Assembly (NCBI GenBank): GCA_937922435.1
Contig: CAKZVT010000001.1
Coordinates: 1 to 42,875, forward strand
Source of the DNA: an uncultured Prevotella sp.
GTDB lineage: Bacteria > Bacteroidota > Bacteroidia > Bacteroidales > Bacteroidaceae
Reading direction: 5' to 3'
DNA length: 42,875 nucleotides
The notes beneath the pieces were generated by a model. The model was not told the origin of the DNA, made no database searches, and worked only from the letters and a program-made list of their open reading frames with translations. A program made the translations under genes and the position numbers. Positions 16,181 through 22,967 of this stretch are shown piece after piece (position 1 is the stretch's first letter; each line of letters starts with the position of its first letter).

Positions 16181-16480
16181 TTATAATACATCCAGCGGCG
16201 ACCTTTTCATCACCAATGGGTAACGTTCGGGATGTTTGAGGCTCTCTATTTCAAGGTCTACGTCGAGGTCTGGCCACTCTATAGCATTCTGTCCAGCCAT
16301 GCGGACGTTCAATGCGCTGCTTATGCGGGCATCGCGGAGCCAAGGCACGCGGTTGTATGATACGAAATAGTCGTTTCCTAAAACAGAGAGCATCATGCCT
16401 TGCGAGTTAATCATCAAGACGTTTACCGATGTGTCTGTTGATTGTGCGTTTGAATTAGCTTTCATGTTAGACGCTTTCAA
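16181..16480 (-). CDS. DUF2442-like protein
   Basis: A 99-aa protein. After a polar N-terminus of about 30 residues (a second in-frame ATG is at codon 6), residues about 28-90 match the DUF2442 pattern: GNDYFVSYNRVPWL, a run of helix-forming residues, then EWPDLDVDLEIESL. DUF2442 proteins are small, of unknown function, and are often encoded beside a DUF4160 gene in a toxin-antitoxin-like pair; no DUF4160 partner is present here. The gene lies between two copies of the radical SAM 3' end and so looks like a recent insertion. Confidence 0.75.
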   Translation of the reverse strand: MKASNMKANSNAQSTDTSVNVLMINSQGMMLSVLGNDYFVSYNRVPWLRDARISSALNVRMAGQNAIEWPDLDVDLEIESLKHPERYPLVMKRSPLDVL

Positions 16481-16488
16481 GGCAAATT

Positions 16489-16583
16489 TTCTTAACTCTT
16501 CACTTTTAATTCTTCACTCTTTCAGTACGCCACTGAGCATGGGATGCCCATCGCTATGACGCGGTCGCGGATGGCGTCGAGCA
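16489..16583. repeat. Functional copy of the 95-bp duplicated segment
   Basis: Matches 16071-16165 with 6 differences. It covers the last 20 codons and stop of the radical SAM gene and 33 bp beyond, including the TTCTTAACTCTTCAC motif. Together the two copies flank a 323-bp segment with the DUF2442 gene as a direct repeat. Confidence 0.88.
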
Positions 16584-17301
16584 CTTCCGGGGCGGCTTTG
16601 CGCAGGTCGTGGTCGGGCGTTTCGCGGTCGATGGTGTAGAGCATTACCTGCTTCGGGGCGATGTGTTTTACCGCTTCGAGCCACGGACGGACGTATTCTT
16701 CGCCGGTGTTGTCAACGTCTTGGCCGTCCATCTTGCCGCGCATGAACATTGTCTGCACTATGGCGTGGCCTCGGAATGAGCGGATTGTCTCGATGATTTC
16801 ATGCACATCGTAGGTGGGGTAGGTGGGTCTGTTTACGCGGTTGATGTATTCCTGGCTTACGGTGTCGAGCTTCAGGATGTTGTTGTCAACGCGTTCGAGG
16901 GCGGCGTGCACCTCCGGGCGCATTGCCATCGTGGCGTTGCTTAGCACCGATACCTTTGCTTCGGGGCAGTATCGGTCGCGCAGTCGCAGTGTGTCGTCTA
17001 TTATTCCAGCGAACTGCGGATGAGCCGTCGGCTCACCGTTGCCTGCAAACGTGAGCACGTCGGGCAGCCGTCCGTCGGCCTGCATGTCTTTAAGTTTTTG
17101 CTCTAAGGCCGCTGCAACCTCCTCGCGTGACGGCCTTTTCTGTCGTGGACGGTGGTCGGCGTTGAAGCCGCATTCGCAGTATATGCAGTCGAATGTGCAC
17201 ACTTTGCCGTCCGCCGGCATAAGGTTTATGCCCAGAGAGAGGCCGAGGCGGCGGCTGTGTACAGGTCCGAAGATTGGTGATGGATAGATTACTGTGCTCA
17301 T
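16522..17301 (-). CDS. Radical SAM protein (COG0731-like)
   Basis: A 259-aa radical SAM enzyme of unknown substrate. The iron-sulfur cluster motif C-x3-C-x2-C is in KVCTFDCIYCEC near residue 40. It also has the glycine-rich SAM-binding FAGNGEPTAHP and later strand motifs (VSVLSNATM, NILKLDTVSQ). The N-terminus SPIFGPVHSRRLGLSLGIN is typical of COG0731, a group related to wyosine-type tRNA enzymes. The start at 17301 was chosen because GGAGACAAACA immediately precedes it and the longer reading to 17379 would cross the promoter. Its last 20 codons are duplicated downstream. Confidence 0.88.
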   Translation of the reverse strand: MSTVIYPSPIFGPVHSRRLGLSLGINLMPADGKVCTFDCIYCECGFNADHRPRQKRPSREEVAAALEQKLKDMQADGRLPDVLTFAGNGEPTAHPQFAGIIDDTLRLRDRYCPEAKVSVLSNATMAMRPEVHAALERVDNNILKLDTVSQEYINRVNRPTYPTYDVHEIIETIRSFRGHAIVQTMFMRGKMDGQDVDNTGEEYVRPWLEAVKHIAPKQVMLYTIDRETPDHDLRKAAPEVLDAIRDRVIAMGIPCSVAY

Positions 17302-17334
17302 TGTTTGTCTCCTTTCTTGCTGCTTAAACTGGTG

Positions 17335-17342
17335 CAAATGTA
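17335..17342 (-). promoter_or_regulatory. -7 promoter box of the radical SAM gene
   Basis: TACATTTG on the minus strand, followed by CACC and 33 bp before the start at 17301. It lies just past the terminator of the upstream MFS gene. Confidence 0.65.
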
Positions 17343-17383
17343 ATAAAAAAGAATGGAAGCGCACTTGTTGCGCCTCCATTCTT
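17343..17383 (-). terminator. Terminator of the MFS transporter gene
   Basis: A 15-bp stem (17349-17363 with 17369-17383; one U-G pair on the minus strand) with a 5-nt loop, followed by TTTTTTAT on the minus strand, 21 bp after the stop codon. Confidence 0.85.
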
Positions 17384-17404
17384 AATATAAATGACGGTCA
17401 AATG

Positions 17405-18856
17405 TTATTCAACAACGATTGGCTTATACTTCGGCACGAGGCTCTTCATGATAATCCATGCCAGCAGGTAAGCCACTGCGCAGATGCAGAAGATAATCAT
17501 ATAGCCGGCAGGCTTGCCCTCGAAGCCGAGGAACGAGAACTCCGTTCCTGCGTTTTCGGCGAATGTGAACAGTTCGCCTGCGCCGAGGTTGATGAGCAGC
17601 GAGCCTATGCCTCCTGCCATTGCGCCGATGCCAGTGATGGTGGCGATGGTCGATTTCGGGAACATGTCGCCGATGGTCGAGAACAGGTTGGCCGACCATG
17701 CCTGGTGGCCTGCGCCTGCAAGGCCGATGATGATTGCCGGGAACCATACCGAGTAGCCGCCCAGCGGCTGTGCGAACAGCGCGAACAGGGGGAAGAATGC
17801 GAAGATGAGCATTGCCAGCATACGGCCCGAGTAGGGACCCATGCCCTTCTTTTCGACGAAGAGTTTGGGCAGGTATCCGCCGTAGATTGACAGCACGGTG
17901 ACGATAAGATAGAGCACGAAGATGAGCGCCATGCCCATGCCTGACGACGATGCGTAGCCGAACTGGTCGGAGAAATAAGCCGGTGCCCAGAACAGATAGA
18001 ACCACCATACGCCGTCAGTGAAGAACTTGCCTACCACGAACGACCATGTCTGCTTGTACTTGAAGCACTGCAAGAAGGGGATAGTCTTCTCGGCCTTGGC
18101 CTCCTCGGCAGGCTTTGCCTCTTCCTCGTCGTCCTGGTTGATGTATATTAGTTCGGCCTTGTTCACACGCTTTGTGTTCTCCGGTTTCTCGTAAAGGTGA
18201 GCCCAGAAGAACATCCATACGAAGCCGATTGCACCGATGATGATGAACGCCATCTCCCAACCGAGGTGCTGCGCGAGGATTGGAATGGTGAGCGGAGCCG
18301 CCAATGCGCCTACCGACGCGCCCGAGTTGAAGATTGACGTGGCGAACGCACGGTCTTTCTTTGGGAAGTATTCGGCCGTAACCTTGATGGCTGCGGGGAA
18401 GTTGCCGGCCTCGCCCAACGCGAGGATTGCGCGGCAAACGAGGAACAGCCATGTGCTTACGGTGGCGATGGCTATAGCCACTTCGCTGCCGGCCTCTACC
18501 GCGCGGAGAGCCGCTACGGACTCAAGTCCCTCTATTTCCATTGTCACCCAGCCGCATCCTGCGTGCAGGCACGCGCCCAGCGACCAGATGAAGATTGCCC
18601 AAAGATAGCCTTTCTTTATGCCCATCCAGTCGACGAACTTGCCGGCGAACAGGCAGGCGACGGCATAAAAGACGGAGAAGAAACCGGTAATCATGCCGTA
18701 ATGGGCATCATCCCAGTGGAACTCAGGTGCTATAAAGTCCTTCCACGTCAGCGAAAGCACCTGCCTGTCAAGGTAGTTTACCGTCGTGGCGCAGAATAAC
18801 AAAGCACAAATGACCCAACGGAAGTTGGTCATCTTTGTCGTTTGAATTGGATTCAT
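17405..18856 (-). CDS. MFS transporter, hexuronate/anion-cation symporter type
   Basis: A 483-aa inner-membrane transporter with about twelve membrane segments. The N-terminus (WVICALLFCATTVNYLDRQV) and VDWMGIKKGYLWAIF loop match the anion:cation symporter family that includes the hexuronate permease ExuT. The L-G-E-A-G-N-F-P-A-A-I-K motif in the fourth helix is typical. A charged cytoplasmic loop of about 35 residues (QDDEEEAKPAEEAKAEK) separates the halves. A sugar acid such as glucuronate or galacturonate is the likely substrate, but no catabolic genes are adjacent, so this is inference. A segment after helix 3 (ITMEIEGLESVAALRAVEAG-like, about residues 105-130) is longer than in many homologues. 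Confidence 0.87.
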   Translation of the reverse strand: MNPIQTTKMTNFRWVICALLFCATTVNYLDRQVLSLTWKDFIAPEFHWDDAHYGMITGFFSVFYAVACLFAGKFVDWMGIKKGYLWAIFIWSLGACLHAGCGWVTMEIEGLESVAALRAVEAGSEVAIAIATVSTWLFLVCRAILALGEAGNFPAAIKVTAEYFPKKDRAFATSIFNSGASVGALAAPLTIPILAQHLGWEMAFIIIGAIGFVWMFFWAHLYEKPENTKRVNKAELIYINQDDEEEAKPAEEAKAEKTIPFLQCFKYKQTWSFVVGKFFTDGVWWFYLFWAPAYFSDQFGYASSSGMGMALIFVLYLIVTVLSIYGGYLPKLFVEKKGMGPYSGRMLAMLIFAFFPLFALFAQPLGGYSVWFPAIIIGLAGAGHQAWSANLFSTIGDMFPKSTIATITGIGAMAGGIGSLLINLGAGELFTFAENAGTEFSFLGFEGKPAGYMIIFCICAVAYLLAWIIMKSLVPKYKPIVVE

Positions 18857-18902
18857 CAGTTATTGTTTTGATTAATAGTATCCGTTTAAAAGTAAGTTTG
18901 CG

Positions 18903-18910
18903 CAAAGTTA
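18903..18910 (-). promoter_or_regulatory. -7 promoter box of the MFS gene
   Basis: TAACTTTG on the minus strand, 46 bp upstream of the start codon, matching the Bacteroidota consensus. Confidence 0.65.
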
Positions 18911-18974
18911 CTGCTTTTTCCTTAAAAAACGGATGCCGTCTCGTTAAAATAGTTTAATGCTCTTTACGCGTTGC

Positions 18975-19055
18975 AAAACATGGTCTTTCGGCTTGCGAAA
19001 GACGGCAAATTGCAATGCAAAAGGTGGCCTTTTAGCTTCTAAAAGGCCACCTTTT
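18975..19055. repeat. 22-bp periodic palindrome array 4 (4 modules)
   Basis: Modules begin at 18975, 18997, 19019 and 19041. The last two, AAAAGGTGGCCTTTT and AAAAGGCCACCTTTT, form a perfect 15-bp hairpin with a compensatory GTGG/CCAC variant. TTACGCGTTG lies just before the array. It separates the MFS promoter from the end of murF-alr. Confidence 0.9.
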
Positions 19056-19107
19056 GTAAAGTGTGTAGTTATGTTGTTGATAGTCAGAGGCTTACGTCCG
19101 TAGCGCG

Positions 19108-21582
19108 TCAGTCCTGGAAGTAAACCCTCTTCACTCTGTTGCTGATGCTTGTCAGCACCTCGTAGGGTATGGTGCCCATGACATCTGAGAGCACCGTTAC
19201 GGGCAGGTTGTCGCCAAAAATCTCTACCGTGTCGCCTTCCTTGCAGTCTATGTCGGTCACGTCAATCATCGCCACGTCCATGCAGATGTTGCCTACGTAG
19301 GGCGCTTTCTTGCCGTTTACAAGGCAGTAGCACCGTCCGCAGCCCAGCAGGCGGTTTAGTCCGTCGGCGTATCCTATTGGTATTGCGCCGATGAGGCTGT
19401 CCCTTGTGAGTATGCCTTTGCGGCTGTAGCCTACGGTTTCGGTCTTCGGCACGGGGTGTATTTGCAGTATTGTGGTCTTCAGCGTGCACACGTTGTTGAT
19501 TACGGAGTTGTCCCGGCTGTCTATGCCATACAGCCCGAGGCCGAGGCGGCACATGTCAAGCTGGCGTTCGGGAAAGTGCTCTATGCCAGCCGAATTGTCC
19601 ATGTGGCGCAGTATTTTGTGGCTGAACGCCGCCTGGAGCTTGTCGCTTCCGGCCTTGAACAGCTCGAACTGGTGTGCGGAGAAGTTGTCGAAGTCATCGC
19701 TGTCAGAACCTACGAAGTGTGAGAACACCGAACGGGGGATGACCGCGTTCTGCCGTTTCAGGCGGCAGATGAGCTCGTCCATGTCTGTCTCGGGATTGAA
19801 TCCGAGGCGGTGCATGCCCGTGTCGAGCTTTATGTGGACGGGATATCCTGTTATGCCTTCTTTCTGCGCGGCCTTCACGAGGGCGTCAAGCAGGCGGAAG
19901 CTGTACACTTCAGGCTCCAGCTTGTAGTCGAACATCGTCTTGAACGCCGTCATTTCGGGGTTCATTATCATTATGTTGGCCGTTATGCCGTTCCTTCTTA
20001 GCGTCACGCCTTCGTCCGCAACAGCCACGGCGAGATAGTCAACGCGGTGGTCTTGCAGCGTCTTCGCCACCTCTACCGCGCCTGCTCCGTAAGCGTCGGC
20101 CTTTACCATGCAGACCAGTTTGGTGGTCGGCTTCATGTACGAACGGAAGTGGTTGAGGTTCTTCACCATAGCTCCGAGGTTCACTTCGAGGATAGTCTCG
20201 TGCACCTTTTGCTCCAAAAGCTCGGTCAGCCGGTCGAAACTGAAGCGGCGCGCGCCCTTCAGCAAGATAACTTCATCGTGCAAACCGCCGAACTCCGGGC
20301 TTGCAATGAACTCGTGGCAGTCGGCAAAGAAATGCTTTTCGGGTATGTCTATGACATCGGCGTTGGCGCTGATTTCCGGCCCGATGCCGATTATTTTCTG
20401 CACGCCCCGTGTCCTTGCGAGGTCTGACACTTCCTTATATAGCGTCTCTCCGGCCTTTCCGCTCTGGTAGATGTCGCTCAATATGAGTGTGCGTTTGCGT
20501 CCGGCGTGGTCCGGGCGGCGGCTCATGAAGTCGAGGGCGATGTCGAGCGAGTTGATGTCGGAGTTGTAAGAGTCGTTTATAAGGGTGCATCCGTGCTGGC
20601 CTTCCTTCACCTCCAGGCGCATGGCTACCGGCTCGACGTCGCTCATTCGTCCGGCCACCTGCTCCGTGGTAAGTCCCAAGTGAAGGGCTACGGCGGCGCA
20701 AACCACCGAGTTGGCTACCGACGCTTCGTCGATGAAAGGCAGTGTGTAGCAGCCTTCCCTGCCGTCGAACACGTAGCTTACGGTAGTCGATATGCCGCTC
20801 TTCTCTACCTTATTTACATACATCTTTGCCGCCGGGTCGCGCATCGACCAGGCTATTTGCTCGCCCTTGTAGTCGTATCTTGCCACGCAACTCCTTACCG
20901 TCTCGTCGTCCCAAGGGTAGACAATGGCCTTTGTGTCGTGAAAGAGCTTCAGCTTTTCGAGGCATTTTTCTTCCATTGACGCAAAGTTTTCCTGGTGCGC
21001 CGTGCCGAGGTTTGTCAGCACGCCGACGGTAGGCTGTATGATGGCGCGCAACGCCTGCATCTCTCCTTTCTGGCTTATGCCGGCCTCGAACACGCCTACC
21101 TGCGAGTGCTCGTCGAGCAACCAGACCGACAGGGGAACGCCTATCTGCGAGTTGTAGCTGCGCGGACTGCGCGTTACGACCATCTGCGGAGAGAGCAACT
21201 GGTAAAGCCATTCCTTCACAACGGTCTTGCCGTTGCTGCCTGTTATGCCTACGATGGGTATGTCGAACTCGTCGCGGTGACGCTCGGCGAGCCGTTGCAG
21301 AGCCTCCACCGAGTGCGGAACTTTCAGGAAGTTGGCGTCGGCGTAAGCCTTTTCGCGGTCGGCAGGCAGTTCCTCTACCACGAAGTTTCTCACTCCGCGG
21401 CGGTAAAGGTCGGCAATGTAATTGTGTCCGTCGTTGCGTTCCGACCGTATGGCGAAGAACAAAGTCTCCTCGGGAAAGCACACGCTGCGGCTGTCCGTCA
21501 GTATCCAGCGTATGTTGCCGTCAGCCGAACCATAGCGGCGTGCGCCTATCAAAGTCGTTATTTTCTCAATTGAGTATAACAT
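19108..21582 (-). CDS. Bifunctional MurF ligase / alanine racemase
   Basis: An 824-aa fusion of two peptidoglycan-precursor enzymes in the cytoplasm, a fusion known across Bacteroidota. Residues 1 to about 455 are MurF, which joins D-Ala-D-Ala to UDP-MurNAc-tripeptide: the P-loop GITGSNGKTVVKEW near residue 112, NLGTAHQENF, and NDSYNSD. Residues about 460-824 are alanine racemase, which makes the D-Ala: the PLP lysine in VCMVKADAYGAGA, HIKLDTGMHRLGF, and the catalytic tyrosine region VGYSRKG. All expected active-site motifs are present. It is probably co-transcribed with the GSCFA gene 100 bp upstream, since I see no separate -7 box. Confidence 0.96.
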   Translation of the reverse strand: MLYSIEKITTLIGARRYGSADGNIRWILTDSRSVCFPEETLFFAIRSERNDGHNYIADLYRRGVRNFVVEELPADREKAYADANFLKVPHSVEALQRLAERHRDEFDIPIVGITGSNGKTVVKEWLYQLLSPQMVVTRSPRSYNSQIGVPLSVWLLDEHSQVGVFEAGISQKGEMQALRAIIQPTVGVLTNLGTAHQENFASMEEKCLEKLKLFHDTKAIVYPWDDETVRSCVARYDYKGEQIAWSMRDPAAKMYVNKVEKSGISTTVSYVFDGREGCYTLPFIDEASVANSVVCAAVALHLGLTTEQVAGRMSDVEPVAMRLEVKEGQHGCTLINDSYNSDINSLDIALDFMSRRPDHAGRKRTLILSDIYQSGKAGETLYKEVSDLARTRGVQKIIGIGPEISANADVIDIPEKHFFADCHEFIASPEFGGLHDEVILLKGARRFSFDRLTELLEQKVHETILEVNLGAMVKNLNHFRSYMKPTTKLVCMVKADAYGAGAVEVAKTLQDHRVDYLAVAVADEGVTLRRNGITANIMIMNPEMTAFKTMFDYKLEPEVYSFRLLDALVKAAQKEGITGYPVHIKLDTGMHRLGFNPETDMDELICRLKRQNAVIPRSVFSHFVGSDSDDFDNFSAHQFELFKAGSDKLQAAFSHKILRHMDNSAGIEHFPERQLDMCRLGLGLYGIDSRDNSVINNVCTLKTTILQIHPVPKTETVGYSRKGILTRDSLIGAIPIGYADGLNRLLGCGRCYCLVNGKKAPYVGNICMDVAMIDVTDIDCKEGDTVEIFGDNLPVTVLSDVMGTIPYEVLTSISNRVKRVYFQD

Positions 21583-21681
21583 GATAAATGTAGAAGTTAG
21601 AGCATTTATAGGTGGTTAAAGTAGTTGGAGACGAATGCTTTGCCGTTTTACTTTTTTACCTTTTTACCCTTTTACTGTTTT

Positions 21682-22485
21682 CTAAGGTACAAAGTTCGGA
21701 TATTTTTTTGACAGTTCGCCTATTTTTAACATAGTTTTATCCATGAAGTCCTTGTACTCTTGCGACTCGGGGTGGAACGGCTTGTGCCCCAAAGCCTCCT
21801 TCAGCGGCCGCCATTCCTCGATGAAACGCTTGGCCTCGGGCGAGAAGTAGGCGTCTGAAAACACCTCCCAGATATATTCTACGGCCTGCTCCGAGGGGTG
21901 CAGCATGTCCTTGGCGTAGAAGCGGTAGTCGCGAAGCTCGTCGTTGACGATTTCGTATGCCGGGAAGTAACTTACCGTTCCGGCACGCTCTTTCACCACT
22001 TTGTCGGCGGCAAGCAGCAGCACCGCCTTCGACAGCTGGCTGCCGTGGTAGCCGTACTTGGCGTAACGTATTGGGCTTACGGTCACGATAACCTTCACAT
22101 CCTCGCGCCTTTCCTTTAATATGTCGACGGCTTCCGTCAGATAGACGGCGCACTCGTCCACGCTAAGTTCCCTTTCCGTGAAGAGCCGCTGGGGGCGCTT
22201 GGCGCAGTTGTCAACTATCTCGCCCGTCTCGTTGAGTATGTACACATGGTTCGTTCCGAGCGTGAACAGTGCCACGCGCGGCGCGTCCTCACACCGTTTC
22301 ACCGTGTGCAGTATGCTTGCCGGGTTGTACATCACGCCGTAGGGGTTGACCGTCGCGCGGAACTTCTCTTCCTTGAAGCGCCGCCCTATGTTGTCTGCGA
22401 AGCACGAACCTACGAACAGCATCTCTTCGCATGGTGCGAGTTGGAAGTCGGGCTTGCCGATGTTTACCTTTGTCCTGAACTGCAT
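21682..22485 (-). CDS. GSCFA-domain protein
   Basis: A 267-aa protein. FVGSCFADNIGRRF near residue 25 is the family's name motif, carrying the serine of an SGNH-hydrolase-like fold. VTVSPIRY and the late DMLHPSEQAVEYIWEVF, with the D-x-x-H pair of SGNH enzymes, complete a likely esterase active site. The substrate is unknown; the constant link to murF-alr in Bacteroidota, as I recall it, suggests cell-envelope work. There is no signal peptide. The start at 22485 was chosen because the longer reading to 22602 runs across the promoter box at 22519-22526. Confidence 0.88.
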   Translation of the reverse strand: MQFRTKVNIGKPDFQLAPCEEMLFVGSCFADNIGRRFKEEKFRATVNPYGVMYNPASILHTVKRCEDAPRVALFTLGTNHVYILNETGEIVDNCAKRPQRLFTERELSVDECAVYLTEAVDILKERREDVKVIVTVSPIRYAKYGYHGSQLSKAVLLLAADKVVKERAGTVSYFPAYEIVNDELRDYRFYAKDMLHPSEQAVEYIWEVFSDAYFSPEAKRFIEEWRPLKEALGHKPFHPESQEYKDFMDKTMLKIGELSKKYPNFVP

Positions 22486-22518
22486 TTCGCTTTCGTTTTC
22501 ATTGCGTTTACAACGCTG

Positions 22519-22526
22519 CAAATATA
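22519..22526 (-). promoter_or_regulatory. -7 promoter box of the GSCFA / murF-alr unit
   Basis: TATATTTG on the minus strand, followed by CAGC, 33 bp before the GSCFA start. Confidence 0.7.
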
Positions 22527-22589
22527 CATCTTTTCGTCGAAAAGGCGCGTATGTCAGGCCATAATGTGCCTGCCGGTTTCCCAATTGAC

Positions 22590-22824
22590 GGTTCATCCGC
22601 AAATCTGTTGGATTGTATCAAGTTCTTTAGCCAGGCTGTCGGTAATTGTCATGCCGCACTCCGATGCGGCATCCAGCGTATACTGCCAGTACCGTTTGAC
22701 GTCTTGGATGTTTCCTGGATGCCGCATCGGAGTGCGGCATGACAATTACCGACAGCTTGGTTTGGAAGAGGGTACAGTATTGATTTTCGTTCATTATGTC
22801 ATATATCCAAACTGCGGATGAGCC
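22590..22824. repeat. 235-bp palindromic element with terminal inverted repeats (copy 1)
   Basis: Ends are inverted repeats: GGTTCATCCGCA...GTTGGAT at 22590-22613 and the complement of GGCTCATCCGCAGTTTGGAT at 22805-22824. Inside is a perfect 41-bp inverted repeat (22636-22676 with 22715-22755), whose arms each contain the small palindrome GCCGCA-CTCCGA-TGCGGC. No protein is encoded. The element is flanked by imperfect direct repeats (GCCATAATGTGC ... AATTGACGGT at 22558-22592 and 22822-22856). Confidence 0.88.
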
Positions 22825-22846
22825 ATAATGTGCTAGTCTATATTCT

Positions 22847-22927
22847 AATTGACGGTCTTTCGCTTTCCGAAAGGCCATGAATTGCAATGCAAAAGGCCGT
22901 CTTTTACACGTTAAAAGACGGCCTTTT
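22847..22927. repeat. 22-bp periodic palindrome array 5 (4 modules)
   Basis: Modules begin at 22847, 22869, 22891 and 22913. The last two, AAAAGGCCGTCTTTT and AAAAGACGGCCTTTT, form a perfect 15-bp hairpin. A boundary motif (GGTGTTAATTATCAATGCG) follows. The array lies 22 bp from element copy 1 and 40 bp past the end of the YfhO-like gene. Confidence 0.92.
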
Positions 22928-22967
22928 ATAAGGTGTTAATTATCAATGCGTTACGCCGACGACTGTT

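Noticed and set aside
22486..22602. Extended start of the GSCFA protein
   Set aside because: It would cross the -7 box at 22519-22526 and part of element copy 1.
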